Both the position numbers and the translations under genes were made by a program. Source: Flavobacteriaceae bacterium (GTDB lineage Bacteria; Bacteroidota; Bacteroidia; Flavobacteriales; Flavobacteriaceae). From it: a stretch of 64,000 nucleotides of DNA. The DNA lies in the NCBI GenBank assembly GCA_004762155.1, contig SIHP01000001.1, positions 558,001 to 622,000 on the forward strand, written 5' to 3'. Below the pieces are notes generated by a model. It ran no database searches. It had not been told where the DNA came from and saw only the letters and a program-made list of their open reading frames with translations. Position 1 is the first letter of the stretch; each line of letters begins with the position of its first letter. Shown here piece after piece: positions 35,196-44,600 of this stretch.

Positions 35196-35834
35196 TTATT
35201 TAAACTCTAATTTTGGTTCGTTGTTTATATTCTTTGTAGGTACTTTAAACTTTACTTCTCCTGTATACGTACCTAAATCTTCTATTGTTATATTTAAATA
35301 TTCTTCTTTTAAATATTTTTCATCTCTTGGATACACAAACAACATGGTGGTTGCTTTGCTCATTCCGTACATTCTTGGGTAGATATAATCTAACAAAGCC
35401 AAGGTATCTTTATTGGGGGTAAATACATGTACTTTTTTATCCATTCCAAAAGCTAATTGATTTACCATGGCTCCAAATTCTTGTCGGTTTTTTGGTGTGG
35501 TACTCAACAATTCTTGATTACCGCGAGACATAGAAAGCGTGAAATACATATATTGTTTGTACTTCTTACGAAGCTCTTTTATCTTTTCTTTATTACTAGT
35601 ATCTTCTCCTAATTCTTGATCAACCAATAAATCTGTAGGTTTGTACAACAATGAAAAATCGTAGCCATTTACTTGCTTTTGGTGTAAATAGCCATTGTTT
35701 TCATCTCGTAAATATTCCCACATAGCATCTTTTTCTGTAAATGTTTCTGTGGAACAGTTACAAAATAACACTACTATTACCCCTAAAATTAAAATACGAT
35801 TCATAGCTGTGGTTCGTAGTTTATTCTTCTTCAT
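35196..35834 (-). CDS. Unknown lipoprotein upstream of the Rhs pair
   Basis: A 212-residue lipoprotein. A start at the second Met (35804) would give a normal signal peptide, MNRILILGVIVVLFC, with lipobox FCNC. The rest is mixed alpha/beta with no motif I recognise. It precedes the two Rhs genes on the same strand, separated by 171 bases that hold a palindromic repeat. It could be an accessory factor for surface display of the Rhs proteins, but there is no direct evidence. Confidence 0.65.
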   Translation of the reverse strand: MKKNKLRTTAMNRILILGVIVVLFCNCSTETFTEKDAMWEYLRDENNGYLHQKQVNGYDFSLLYKPTDLLVDQELGEDTSNKEKIKELRKKYKQYMYFTLSMSRGNQELLSTTPKNRQEFGAMVNQLAFGMDKKVHVFTPNKDTLALLDYIYPRMYGMSKATTMLFVYPRDEKYLKEEYLNITIEDLGTYTGEVKFKVPTKNINNEPKLEFK

Positions 35835-36002
35835 AAATAAAAAATGTGATCATACTTTTTTTCAACAGGCTCAAGAAACATCTTCAACAGTTCCTTCTTT
35901 CAGAATTTGAACCAACTGCAAAAACTATTTAACAACTATAAATAGTTCCAACAAAGTTTAACAGAAACAAAGAGTGTAAAAGAAGTTACCTAGGTTCGTT
36001 TC

Positions 36003-36536
36003 TTACTTTCCTTCGAATTCTGAATTTAAACCTACTAAAACTTCTTCGGTTAAATCAGCACTTTCATCAGCATACATAATATTACCTGATCCGCTTGCTC
36101 CAAAAATAATTTTGTATCCTTCTTTTTTTCCGTACTCTTTTACATAATCGTTAATGTCGTTAATTACGGTTTGTGTAGCTTTTTTATCTTCTTCTTGAAT
36201 TTGCTTTTGAACAGCTTGCTGATAATTATTTATTTGCTGTTGTTTGTTCCCTAACAATTCTTGTTTTAACTCTAATTCTTTTTTAGAAAATTTAGAACGC
36301 TCTTTTTCATATAACTTTAATTCTTTTTGCCAATCTGTAACCAAACTATCTATGTTTGATTTTAACACTTTGGCTTTTTTCTCAAATTCTCCGCGAACTA
36401 TTTTGGTTCTCTTATAACCATCTAACAATTTGTTTACATCTACATAAACTTGTTTTGATGCGTTTTGAGAATAAAAAAAAGTAACTAACGAGATAATGAA
36501 GGCCATAACAGCCAAGGGTAGGGCAATTTTTTTCAT
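36003..36536 (-). CDS. OmpH/Skp-family periplasmic chaperone
   Basis: A 177-residue periplasmic protein with an N-terminal membrane/signal segment (residues 5-24), VYVDVNKLLDGY at the start of the mature part, a long charged helical hairpin (about 45-120) and a short beta strand region IIFGASGSGNIMYAD. This is the layout of OmpH/Skp, a chaperone for outer-membrane proteins. It usually works with BamA, but no bam gene is nearby. Confidence 0.88.
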   Translation of the reverse strand: MKKIALPLAVMAFIISLVTFFYSQNASKQVYVDVNKLLDGYKRTKIVRGEFEKKAKVLKSNIDSLVTDWQKELKLYEKERSKFSKKELELKQELLGNKQQQINNYQQAVQKQIQEEDKKATQTVINDINDYVKEYGKKEGYKIIFGASGSGNIMYADESADLTEEVLVGLNSEFEGK

Positions 36537-37026
36537 AGTATTTTATTATAATGCTTAAATTGTGGTTTTTAAACCGGTGCAAATTTAGAAAAGAAAATTA
36601 CTTTTGCAATGTTTTTTAGTTAAAAAAACATGATAGTTAACAAATTAGCTTAACATTATAACTGAAATAAATCTCCATAAAAAAGACACATTTAATTTAA
36701 CTTAATTCCCAACCTACTATAATTTAACATATATAATCCGTAAAAGAAACACATCATTTCTAGTTAAACTCTAAAAGATTTTATTAGCTTCATTTAGGTT
36801 AGTAACACTAATTGAAATCTCTCGAAATAATAATTAAAATCTTATTATGATAACCTAAATCACAATATACTTATCAGATATAATCAAATAATTAGCTCTA
36901 CATTTTGCTTTTTCAACATATAAAGTAAGTCTAAAATATTTTTCTTTATCAAGACATAAGATCTTCTGTTAACAAAAAAACTCGAACCAAAAATGATTCG
37001 AGTTTACTTATTATATTAAATAGTAT
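36537..37026. other. 490-bp intergenic region
   Basis: A/T-rich stretch with no gene recognised on either strand. The only clear element is the terminator at 36978-37005. Confidence 0.6.
36978..37005 (-). terminator. Terminator of the DUF349 gene
   Basis: AAACTCGAA pairs with TTCGAGTTT around a 10-base loop; on the minus strand it is followed by a run of seven Ts, 22 bases after the stop. Confidence 0.8.
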
Positions 37027-38874
37027 TTAATAATCTATCTTTTTAACGTAGTCTAGTTTTAGTTGTAGAATATCTAGTTCATCTTTAAAACCTTGTATTC
37101 CTTTACGCACATTTAAAACTAGTGGATTATCTGCTGTTGCATTAGAAATAAAACTTAAGTTATTTTCTAACTGTTGCATTTCTCTAACAGTTTCATCTAT
37201 TTTTTTACGTAAATAGAACTGTTCGTTTTCTATTTTTCTAAAATCTTCTTGAGCTAGGTGACTTTCAATATTGTTTTTGAACTTCATCATTTCAATATCT
37301 GCTCTTCCTAGATTTAACTTCTCTAACTGAGCGTCAATAGCTTTATTAAATTTACCATCTAAATGACGTGCATTTCGTGGTAATCTACCTAAATCTCTCC
37401 ATTTCGCTATTGATTGCTGCACCTCTTCTATAGTAGAAACTTCTTCTCCTTTAAAACCTTCTAAAAAAGCTTTTTTAAGATCAACTATTTCTTGTTGCTC
37501 TTTATTTAATTCGTTCTTACGGGCATGTAATCTATCAAAAAAGTGATTACAAGCTCCTTTAAAACGCTTCCAAATATCATCTGAAAACTTACGTGGAACA
37601 TGACCTATCTTTTTCCAATCAGATTGAATTCGCTTAACTGTATTCGTAGCTTCCTCCCAATCTTCACTATCTTTTATGCTCTCAGCTATTTCTACTAAAG
37701 CCATTTTTTGCTTTAAATTTTCGCTCTGAGAACTTTTCTCCTCTTTATAAAAAGTATTCTTTGCAGCATTAAACTTTTTGGTTGCTGTTTTAAACTCTTG
37801 CCAAACAGCTTCACTTTTGTTGTAAGGTAATTTACCTGCTTCAAAATATTTTTGTCTTATAGTCTCAACGTCTCTGATACTATTTTGCCAATCTTTATGT
37901 GTTTTATTTTTTGAAGTATCATAAGAACTTAACTCTTCAACAACCAAAAGTTTTGCTTCTATAATCTCTTGATATTTAGATTTTAATTCTCTAAAATAAT
38001 CATGTCTTTTATCGTGTAACTTCTTGGTTATTTCACTAAACTTACCCCAAACTTCTTCTCTATGTTCTTTACCTACAGGTCCAATATCTTCTTTCCATAA
38101 TCGGTGTAAATCTTGTAAATCTTTGAACGCACTATTAACATCTTCTTTTTCTAATAAAGCTTCCGCTCTAGTAATTAACTTTAGTTTTTCTTCTAAATTA
38201 TGCTTAAAATCTAACTCTCTAAAGTCTTTATTTAAATGCAAAACATCGTAAAAACGCTCTACATGATGATGGTATGTTTTCCAAGTATCATTATAATGGT
38301 TTCTAGGAACAGCTCCAACAGCTTTCCAACGATCTTGTAATTTCTGATATTCATTGTACATGGTATTAGGTTCTCCCTTTTCTATCAGTACTTTTAAATC
38401 ATCTATAATTACATTTTTCTTTTCAAGATTATCTTTTAATTGTTTTTCAATCTGATTATAATGTGCGTCACGCTTTATTTTATAATCTTTTAAAAGCCCA
38501 TTATATTGAGTTTTAACAGGACTAGAAAACTGAAAATCAATAGAATTTCCTCCTTCAGCTAAAAATGCTTCCTTTTTGTCTGCTAATAACTTACCAAACT
38601 TAGCATTAAATGCATTTTTAATAGCATCTACATTTGATTTTATTTGCTGAACAGGATTATTCTGTATTAATTTTTCTAACGCTATTACTAATTCATCAAA
38701 TTCCATTGTGTTATAATCTAACACAGGTATTTCTTCTTTCTCAGTTTCTTTTTCAGCGTTTTCTGCTACCTCGTTTTCAATTTCGTTTACCACCTTAGAA
38801 ATTTCTTCGGTAACAGTTTTTTCAGTTGTTTTTTCTGACTGATTTTCTGTAGTATTATCGTTGTTTTCTAACAT
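37027..38874 (-). CDS. DUF349 repeat protein
   Basis: A highly charged, mostly helical protein of 615 residues from the chosen start. An acidic N-terminal tail (about residues 1-55) is followed by repeated DUF349 modules, each with W/R-rich signatures such as LQDRWKAVGAVPRNHY, LHRLWKEDIGPVGKEHRE and QSDWKKIGHVPRKF. The start at 38874 (MLENNDNTTEN) is preferred over one at 38934, which would add an odd hydrophobic-aromatic stretch. DUF349 proteins have no agreed function; some bind RNA or ribosomes. Confidence 0.85.
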   Translation of the reverse strand: MLENNDNTTENQSEKTTEKTVTEEISKVVNEIENEVAENAEKETEKEEIPVLDYNTMEFDELVIALEKLIQNNPVQQIKSNVDAIKNAFNAKFGKLLADKKEAFLAEGGNSIDFQFSSPVKTQYNGLLKDYKIKRDAHYNQIEKQLKDNLEKKNVIIDDLKVLIEKGEPNTMYNEYQKLQDRWKAVGAVPRNHYNDTWKTYHHHVERFYDVLHLNKDFRELDFKHNLEEKLKLITRAEALLEKEDVNSAFKDLQDLHRLWKEDIGPVGKEHREEVWGKFSEITKKLHDKRHDYFRELKSKYQEIIEAKLLVVEELSSYDTSKNKTHKDWQNSIRDVETIRQKYFEAGKLPYNKSEAVWQEFKTATKKFNAAKNTFYKEEKSSQSENLKQKMALVEIAESIKDSEDWEEATNTVKRIQSDWKKIGHVPRKFSDDIWKRFKGACNHFFDRLHARKNELNKEQQEIVDLKKAFLEGFKGEEVSTIEEVQQSIAKWRDLGRLPRNARHLDGKFNKAIDAQLEKLNLGRADIEMMKFKNNIESHLAQEDFRKIENEQFYLRKKIDETVREMQQLENNLSFISNATADNPLVLNVRKGIQGFKDELDILQLKLDYVKKIDY

Positions 38875-38996
38875 TTTTAAATGTTTAAGTTCCAAATTTA
38901 GATTATAAATATACGCATTATTGTATAATTTCAAATTAATAATAAAACGTTTTTTAGAATCATTTAAAATAGTACCTCAACTAGTGTGTTTCTTTT

Positions 38997-39755
38997 TTAT
39001 AAATTCCAGATCTCCCATGATTTCTCTGCTTGTAACTCAAGCATTTGAAATCCGTTTTTTATACTTGCACCTTGGTTTTTACCCAATTTTAAAAAAGTAG
39101 TTTCTTCTGGATTATAGGTTAGGTCATACAAAAGGTGCTGATCTGTAATTGCTTCGTAAGGAATTTCAGGACGTGTTTCTATATTTGGGTATGTTCCTAA
39201 AGGTGTACAATTAACAATAACCGTGTATCCTTCTATAATTTCAGTTGTTATTTCTTCATAAGTAAAAACATCTTTATTTCGTTTTTTTCTACTTACAAAC
39301 TTATAATCTATCCCCATTTTCTCAAAGGCAAATGCTATTGCTTTTGATGCTCCTCCAGCTCCTAAAATCAATGCTTTTTTATGATGTTCTTTTATAAATG
39401 GTTGAATAGAATTCTTAAATCCATAAAAATCGGTATTAAATCCTTTTAACTTTCCATCAGCTAAAAACTTAATAGTATTTACTGCTCCTATTTTTTCTGC
39501 ATCTTCATCTATTAAATCCAAGAAACTCATCACTTCTTGTTTATAAGGAATAGTAATATTTATACCTGATAATTCCTCTTTGTTTTTTACCAAAACAGCC
39601 GCTAAGTCTTCTATTTGCTGTAAATCGAAATTTACATAACTATGTTTTGTATATCCTAAATCTTTAAATTTATGTGTAAAATATTCTCTTGAAAACGAGT
39701 ATGAAATATTTTTCCCTAAAAGTCCAAATAATTTATTCCCTTCTTTTTTTACCAT
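38997..39755 (-). CDS. aroE: Shikimate dehydrogenase
   Basis: A 252-residue NADP-dependent enzyme that reduces 3-dehydroshikimate in the aromatic amino acid pathway. Substrate motif SYSFSREYFTHKF (about residues 18-30), NITIPYKQ with the catalytic Lys (about 64-71), GAGGASKAIAFAF (about 129-141) and the NGFQMLELQAEKSWEIW end are all present. Its start overlaps the end of the DUF368 gene by 23 bases, so the two are coupled. Confidence 0.95.
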   Translation of the reverse strand: MVKKEGNKLFGLLGKNISYSFSREYFTHKFKDLGYTKHSYVNFDLQQIEDLAAVLVKNKEELSGINITIPYKQEVMSFLDLIDEDAEKIGAVNTIKFLADGKLKGFNTDFYGFKNSIQPFIKEHHKKALILGAGGASKAIAFAFEKMGIDYKFVSRKKRNKDVFTYEEITTEIIEGYTVIVNCTPLGTYPNIETRPEIPYEAITDQHLLYDLTYNPEETTFLKLGKNQGASIKNGFQMLELQAEKSWEIWNL

Positions 39756-40743
39756 AATAATCTATTCCTAAAATTAATAAAATTCCTGTTAAAATAAAGC
39801 CCGTAACAAACCAAGTTTCTTTACTTCCAAAATCTGGAATAAACCGTTGGTAATTTTCTATTACTTTATTTCCTTTTTTATCTAACAAAAAACTTGTTCC
39901 TTCTGTTTTAAATATTGTTTTTTTCCAAGGCCAAACATTCCCTAACGAACCTGAAATAAAACCAATAATTATAGCTATTACAATTTCGTTATATTTTTTT
40001 AAAAGATATCCTAAAAAATGAGATATAGAAACCAATCCAAAAACAGATCCTAATGTAAAAACTCCCATTACTTTTAAATATCTAACTTTAACAGCGTCTT
40101 TTAAAACAGCTGTATTCCCCATAAATAATTGAGATACTACATTTCCAAAGACATTTACACTATCAACTAACAACAATACATAATTCCCTAAAAGAATTAA
40201 AATAAAAGAACCCGACAAGCCTGGTAAAGTCATTCCAGAAACCCCAATAATTCCGCATAGAAAAACAAACCATAAGTTGTCATTTTCTTTAGCTGGTGTT
40301 AAAAAACTTATTGCTATACCAACAGACATTCCAACAAATAAAGCTATTAAATTTTTAGAATTCCAATTATTAAAATCTTTAGCGATATAATAAATAGAAC
40401 CGATGATCATACCAAAAAACCAGCCCCAAACATAAAGTTCGTAGTTTTTTATAAAATAATTTAAAACTAATGATATGCTAAAATAACTAAACATACTCCC
40501 CAACATAACCAGTAGTAAGAACTGCATGTTTGTATACTTAAGAAAGCTCTTAAATCTACCATTAAATAATAGTTTAAATGCTGTACGATTGATTCTTTGA
40601 AACGTAAAAATTAATTCTTCATAAAAACCCATTACAAACGCTACCATACCTCCAGAAACTCCTGGAATTTTATTGGCACTGCCCATTATAAGTCCGTTTA
40701 AAAACAAACTTATTTTTTGTAAAAATGTACGTTCTTGATACAT
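39733..40743 (-). CDS. DUF368 membrane protein (polyprenyl-phosphate transporter-like), copy 2
   Basis: A 336-residue multi-pass inner-membrane protein of DUF368 (PopT family). Such proteins were recently tied to undecaprenyl-phosphate recycling across the membrane. The family sequence near the start, NKIPGVSGGMVAFVMGFYEEL (about residues 24-44), and a second GxSGSFILILLGNY-like segment are visible. It lies 25 bases after a paralogue and overlaps aroE. Confidence 0.85.
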   Translation of the reverse strand: MYQERTFLQKISLFLNGLIMGSANKIPGVSGGMVAFVMGFYEELIFTFQRINRTAFKLLFNGRFKSFLKYTNMQFLLLVMLGSMFSYFSISLVLNYFIKNYELYVWGWFFGMIIGSIYYIAKDFNNWNSKNLIALFVGMSVGIAISFLTPAKENDNLWFVFLCGIIGVSGMTLPGLSGSFILILLGNYVLLLVDSVNVFGNVVSQLFMGNTAVLKDAVKVRYLKVMGVFTLGSVFGLVSISHFLGYLLKKYNEIVIAIIIGFISGSLGNVWPWKKTIFKTEGTSFLLDKKGNKVIENYQRFIPDFGSKETWFVTGFILTGILLILGIDYYGKKRRE

Positions 40744-40768
40744 TATTGTAGTTGGTTAGAACTTATGA

Positions 40769-41689
40769 TTATTTTTTTACTGCTAATTTTTCTAATACTA
40801 AAATTAAACCAAATCCTATTAAGGCTAATAAAACAGCAAATAAAATTTTAGGATCTCCGTCAAAACTATAAGGAGAAATAGAAACTTCGTTAAAAGGAAC
40901 TTGCTCTCCATGTGAATTGGTTCTAAAAGTTAACACCTCTTTCCATGGCCAAATTTTATTAAGAGAACCTATAATAAACCCTGTTAATGCAGCTAGTGTA
41001 TAATTTTTATAATTAGCAAACAACCATTTTAATACTTTAGAAAATGTTAACAAACCAGTAATACAACCCAACATAAATGTTGCTATTGTTAAAACATCTT
41101 TAGTACTTAATGCTTCTAAAATAGACTTATAAGCACCTAATAAAACTAAAATAAAAGAACCTGAAATACCTGGTAAAATCATAGCACAAATTGCTATTAC
41201 TCCAGCTAGAAATATATAAAAAAGAGAAGAACTTTCAGATACTAGTGGATTTAATGTAGTTACATAATACGCTGCTAAAGCACTTATAATTAGCAAAACT
41301 AGTGCTATTATATTCCACTTTGTTATTTGTTTGGCTATATAAATAATACTAGCCAATACCAATCCAAAAAAGAAAGACCATAATACTATTGGTTTGTTTA
41401 CCAACAACCAAGAAATTGCTTTTGCTAAAGAAGCAACACTAATAAGAATTCCAATAAATAAAGCTGCAAGAAAATTTCCGTTAAGTTGTTCCCATGCTTT
41501 TTTAAGTCCTTCATTTTTTAATGTTTTAAATAATGACAAATTAACGTTACTTATGGAACCTAATAATTCTTCATATATTCCAGATATAAACGCTATTGTT
41601 CCTCCTGAAACACCAGGAACCACATCTGCCGCTCCCATTGCCATTCCCTTTAATCCTATTACAAAATAATCTTTAATTGTTCTTTTCAT
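40769..41689 (-). CDS. DUF368 membrane protein (polyprenyl-phosphate transporter-like), copy 1
   Basis: A 306-residue paralogue of the next gene, with ADVVPGVSGGTIAFISGIYEEL (about residues 20-41) and ILPGISGSFILVLLGAY (about 168-184). The two inverted VSGG/ISGS segments fit a two-repeat transporter. Having two copies in tandem is common in flavobacteria. The 5' end overlaps the tamB stop by 17 bases, so the set tamB-popT-popT-aroE is likely one operon. Confidence 0.85.
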   Translation of the reverse strand: MKRTIKDYFVIGLKGMAMGAADVVPGVSGGTIAFISGIYEELLGSISNVNLSLFKTLKNEGLKKAWEQLNGNFLAALFIGILISVASLAKAISWLLVNKPIVLWSFFFGLVLASIIYIAKQITKWNIIALVLLIISALAAYYVTTLNPLVSESSSLFYIFLAGVIAICAMILPGISGSFILVLLGAYKSILEALSTKDVLTIATFMLGCITGLLTFSKVLKWLFANYKNYTLAALTGFIIGSLNKIWPWKEVLTFRTNSHGEQVPFNEVSISPYSFDGDPKILFAVLLALIGFGLILVLEKLAVKK

Positions 41690-44600
41690 TTTTTATAGTA
41701 GTTGAGTCTTTTTTTCTCTTAAAATTTATTCGGTTGTTTTTTTTCGCTTTAAAGATACTATCTGCTTTTTTAGTTTTCTTCTTTTTCTTTATCAGTTTTT
41801 CTTTTAACTCTTTTAAATTATTAAAGTTAACCTGATAAGAAAGTCCTAATCCTTGCGTATATCCTTCTTCTTCTAAGGAATATTGTATATCATTTGGTTT
41901 GTTAAAAAAGTTTGCTCTAAAGTTCCCTTCTTCATTTAATAAGACCTCAACTTTTACTTCTCCAACAACACTTGTTTGGGTTTCACCAGCTACTGGAACT
42001 CCAACTTTTCCGTTTACTAAAACACGATCACTTAATTGAGTAGAAACGGATACATCAACCTGATCTTCTATAACATAACTACCACTAACATCAGTTTCAT
42101 CTCCTTGAGTAAAACCAACATCTATTTGAAACTTTGATCCTTCTTTATTTAGCACATTTGATAATACCCCTGATAATACTTGTGCAGCTGTACCTGTTAA
42201 ACCAGAAGAAATACTACTTCCTAAAGATTCTTCATCATAAAAAGTACCTAAAGCTAATAAAAAAGTAAAATGTTGCATTTTAGTATTTAAATCATTTGCA
42301 TTTAATTTAAATTCTAATTCGGATGCTACGGTTGAATTTGCATTTGGAATTTTAATATCAAATTCTTGTTTTGAATTAAATAATCCTCCTGATATTTTAG
42401 TATATAAATCTATTGGGATTTTACGTGTTGAATATACATTATCTAATAATTGCGCTGGATTTGCTTTTGTTTGATAAATGGCTGTAATATCTAACTCTGC
42501 ATCAAACGGACTTCCGTTCCAAGAAATTGTTCCTCCTTTTTGAACATTAAAAGGCTTGCTAATAATACCACCGTATTTAAAATTATACGATCCGTTATCA
42601 ATCTCTATATCTCCAAACATTTTAAACTTTCCACGTGTATCTATTTCTATACGTAAATTGCCATTCCCGCTTCCTTTTAAATCACTACCAGAAGCTTTAT
42701 CTATAACAACCTGTGCAATTGCATCTTTTGTAACATCTAAATTTATAGTTAAATTTAATCCTTTAAATTTTTCTATTTCGTAATTCTCATCAATCTCTTC
42801 TCCTTCTGTTTTAAAACGGATTAACTTATAATTATCTACTGTTGTTACATCATTTAGCGGCAACACAAATACAGTTCCTGATTCCGTACTTCCATAAACA
42901 TCAATATTTAAATTACTTGTTGTACCTAATATTTGGGCATTTCCTTTAATAAAACCAGTTCCGTAATATGGAATCTCATCTACTTCTTTTGTATCTAAAA
43001 CCAATAAATTTTGAGTGCTTAACCCTAAGTCTAAAGTCCATTTTTCAAAATCTTGATGTCGTATTGTTCCTGATAATCTTCCTCGAGTATCATGTTTAGT
43101 ATCTTGTAATATTAAATTCTGAATTGCAAATGATTGTTCTTTTAGTTTAATCGTTGCGTTTTCTATAAAATCGAAATCAATATTTAAATATGGAAATGTT
43201 AATCCTGCTCCATTTAAATCCAATTGCCCGTCAAAAACTGGGTTTGTCGCTTCTCCTATTGCAGTAAAATTACCAGACAAAGTACCTCTGATATTTTCTA
43301 TTACATCGCCTCCAAAATCGCTATAACCATTTAATTCATATTCTTTAAAAGCAATAGCCAAATCAATCATTGGTTTTTTATCAGAAAAATCTAGAGCTCC
43401 TGAAATATTAACGTTATCAAACTTATAATCTCTTAAAGAAATATCAACATTGTATTTATCAAATGAATTTTGACCTTCTATTTTCACTTTTAATGTTCCT
43501 TGAGAGAAATCATTTACCAAAACTTCATTTACAGTCAAATTGGCTGTTGGCATTATATAATCTCCTTTTTGCTTTAAATCCAAAACTCCATTTACAATAC
43601 CATTAAGATTTAAACTTTTGGATTCAGGTAAAATACTCGCTAACTGAAAATCAGTAAATTTAGATTGTAAATCTTTAAAATTGTTACCTTTTACATCTCC
43701 AGAAAACTCTATTTTTTGATCTTCTGATGTTAATAAAAAAGGACTAATAGAAAAGATATTTTCTTGTAGGCTATACGTTAATTTATTGAAATTATTCTCA
43801 TCTGGATTAATAACCCAATCGAAATTATTATGATTAAAAGTTGATTTTTGAAAACCTACTACTGATTTTTGATTTTCATTTATTGTGTAAAAGAAATCTA
43901 AGTTGAAGTTTTCTGTTTCTTTCTCTCCTCCTTTAAATGTAGATTTAAAAAACAAAGTATCATTTACAGTTCTATTTAATAAATTTAATTTGTTTATTTT
44001 ATAATACTTAGTTGCAATTTTGCTTGCTGTTAAATGCGTATTGTATAATTTATTTTTATTGTCTAAACGTAAAAGCACATCATCAATTAAATTATCATAA
44101 ACATTTAACTTGAGTGACGAAAAAGTAAGCTTAACTGCATTTTTATTAGAATTTATCTTTCCTTTAATTTTTGTATTATTCCCTATAGATATTTCAGGAA
44201 AGAAAATAGCCACAATTTGATTATAAATAGTAAAATCAAAGTTTAAAAACTGATTTGGGGCAACTGGTATAGCTTGATAATTAGTATATACACTACCCAA
44301 AGCATTTTGGCAAACAGGTAACAATTCATCAAAAGTAAATTTCCCTTTTAATGATCCCATAACAATATCTTTAGAATCTACATTAATCGTTTTAATACTG
44401 TCTTTTATTGATGAATTAACTTCAAAAGCCTTAAAATCATATGTTTCTTTAGCATTAGTATATTGTACATTTTTAAAGCTTGCCTTCCCTACAATATCAT
44501 CTAACGTATTTCCTGAGATATCTAACCTTATTTCTCCTTTTAAAACAGAAACACTATCTCGTTTAAAAAGATTTGTCTTTACCAAATCTATCCTATCAAT

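Noticed and set aside
38875..38934. Longer N-terminus of the DUF349 protein
   Set aside because: The extra 20 residues are aromatic and hydrophobic, unlike the acidic start of the family; MLENNDNTTE is the better start.
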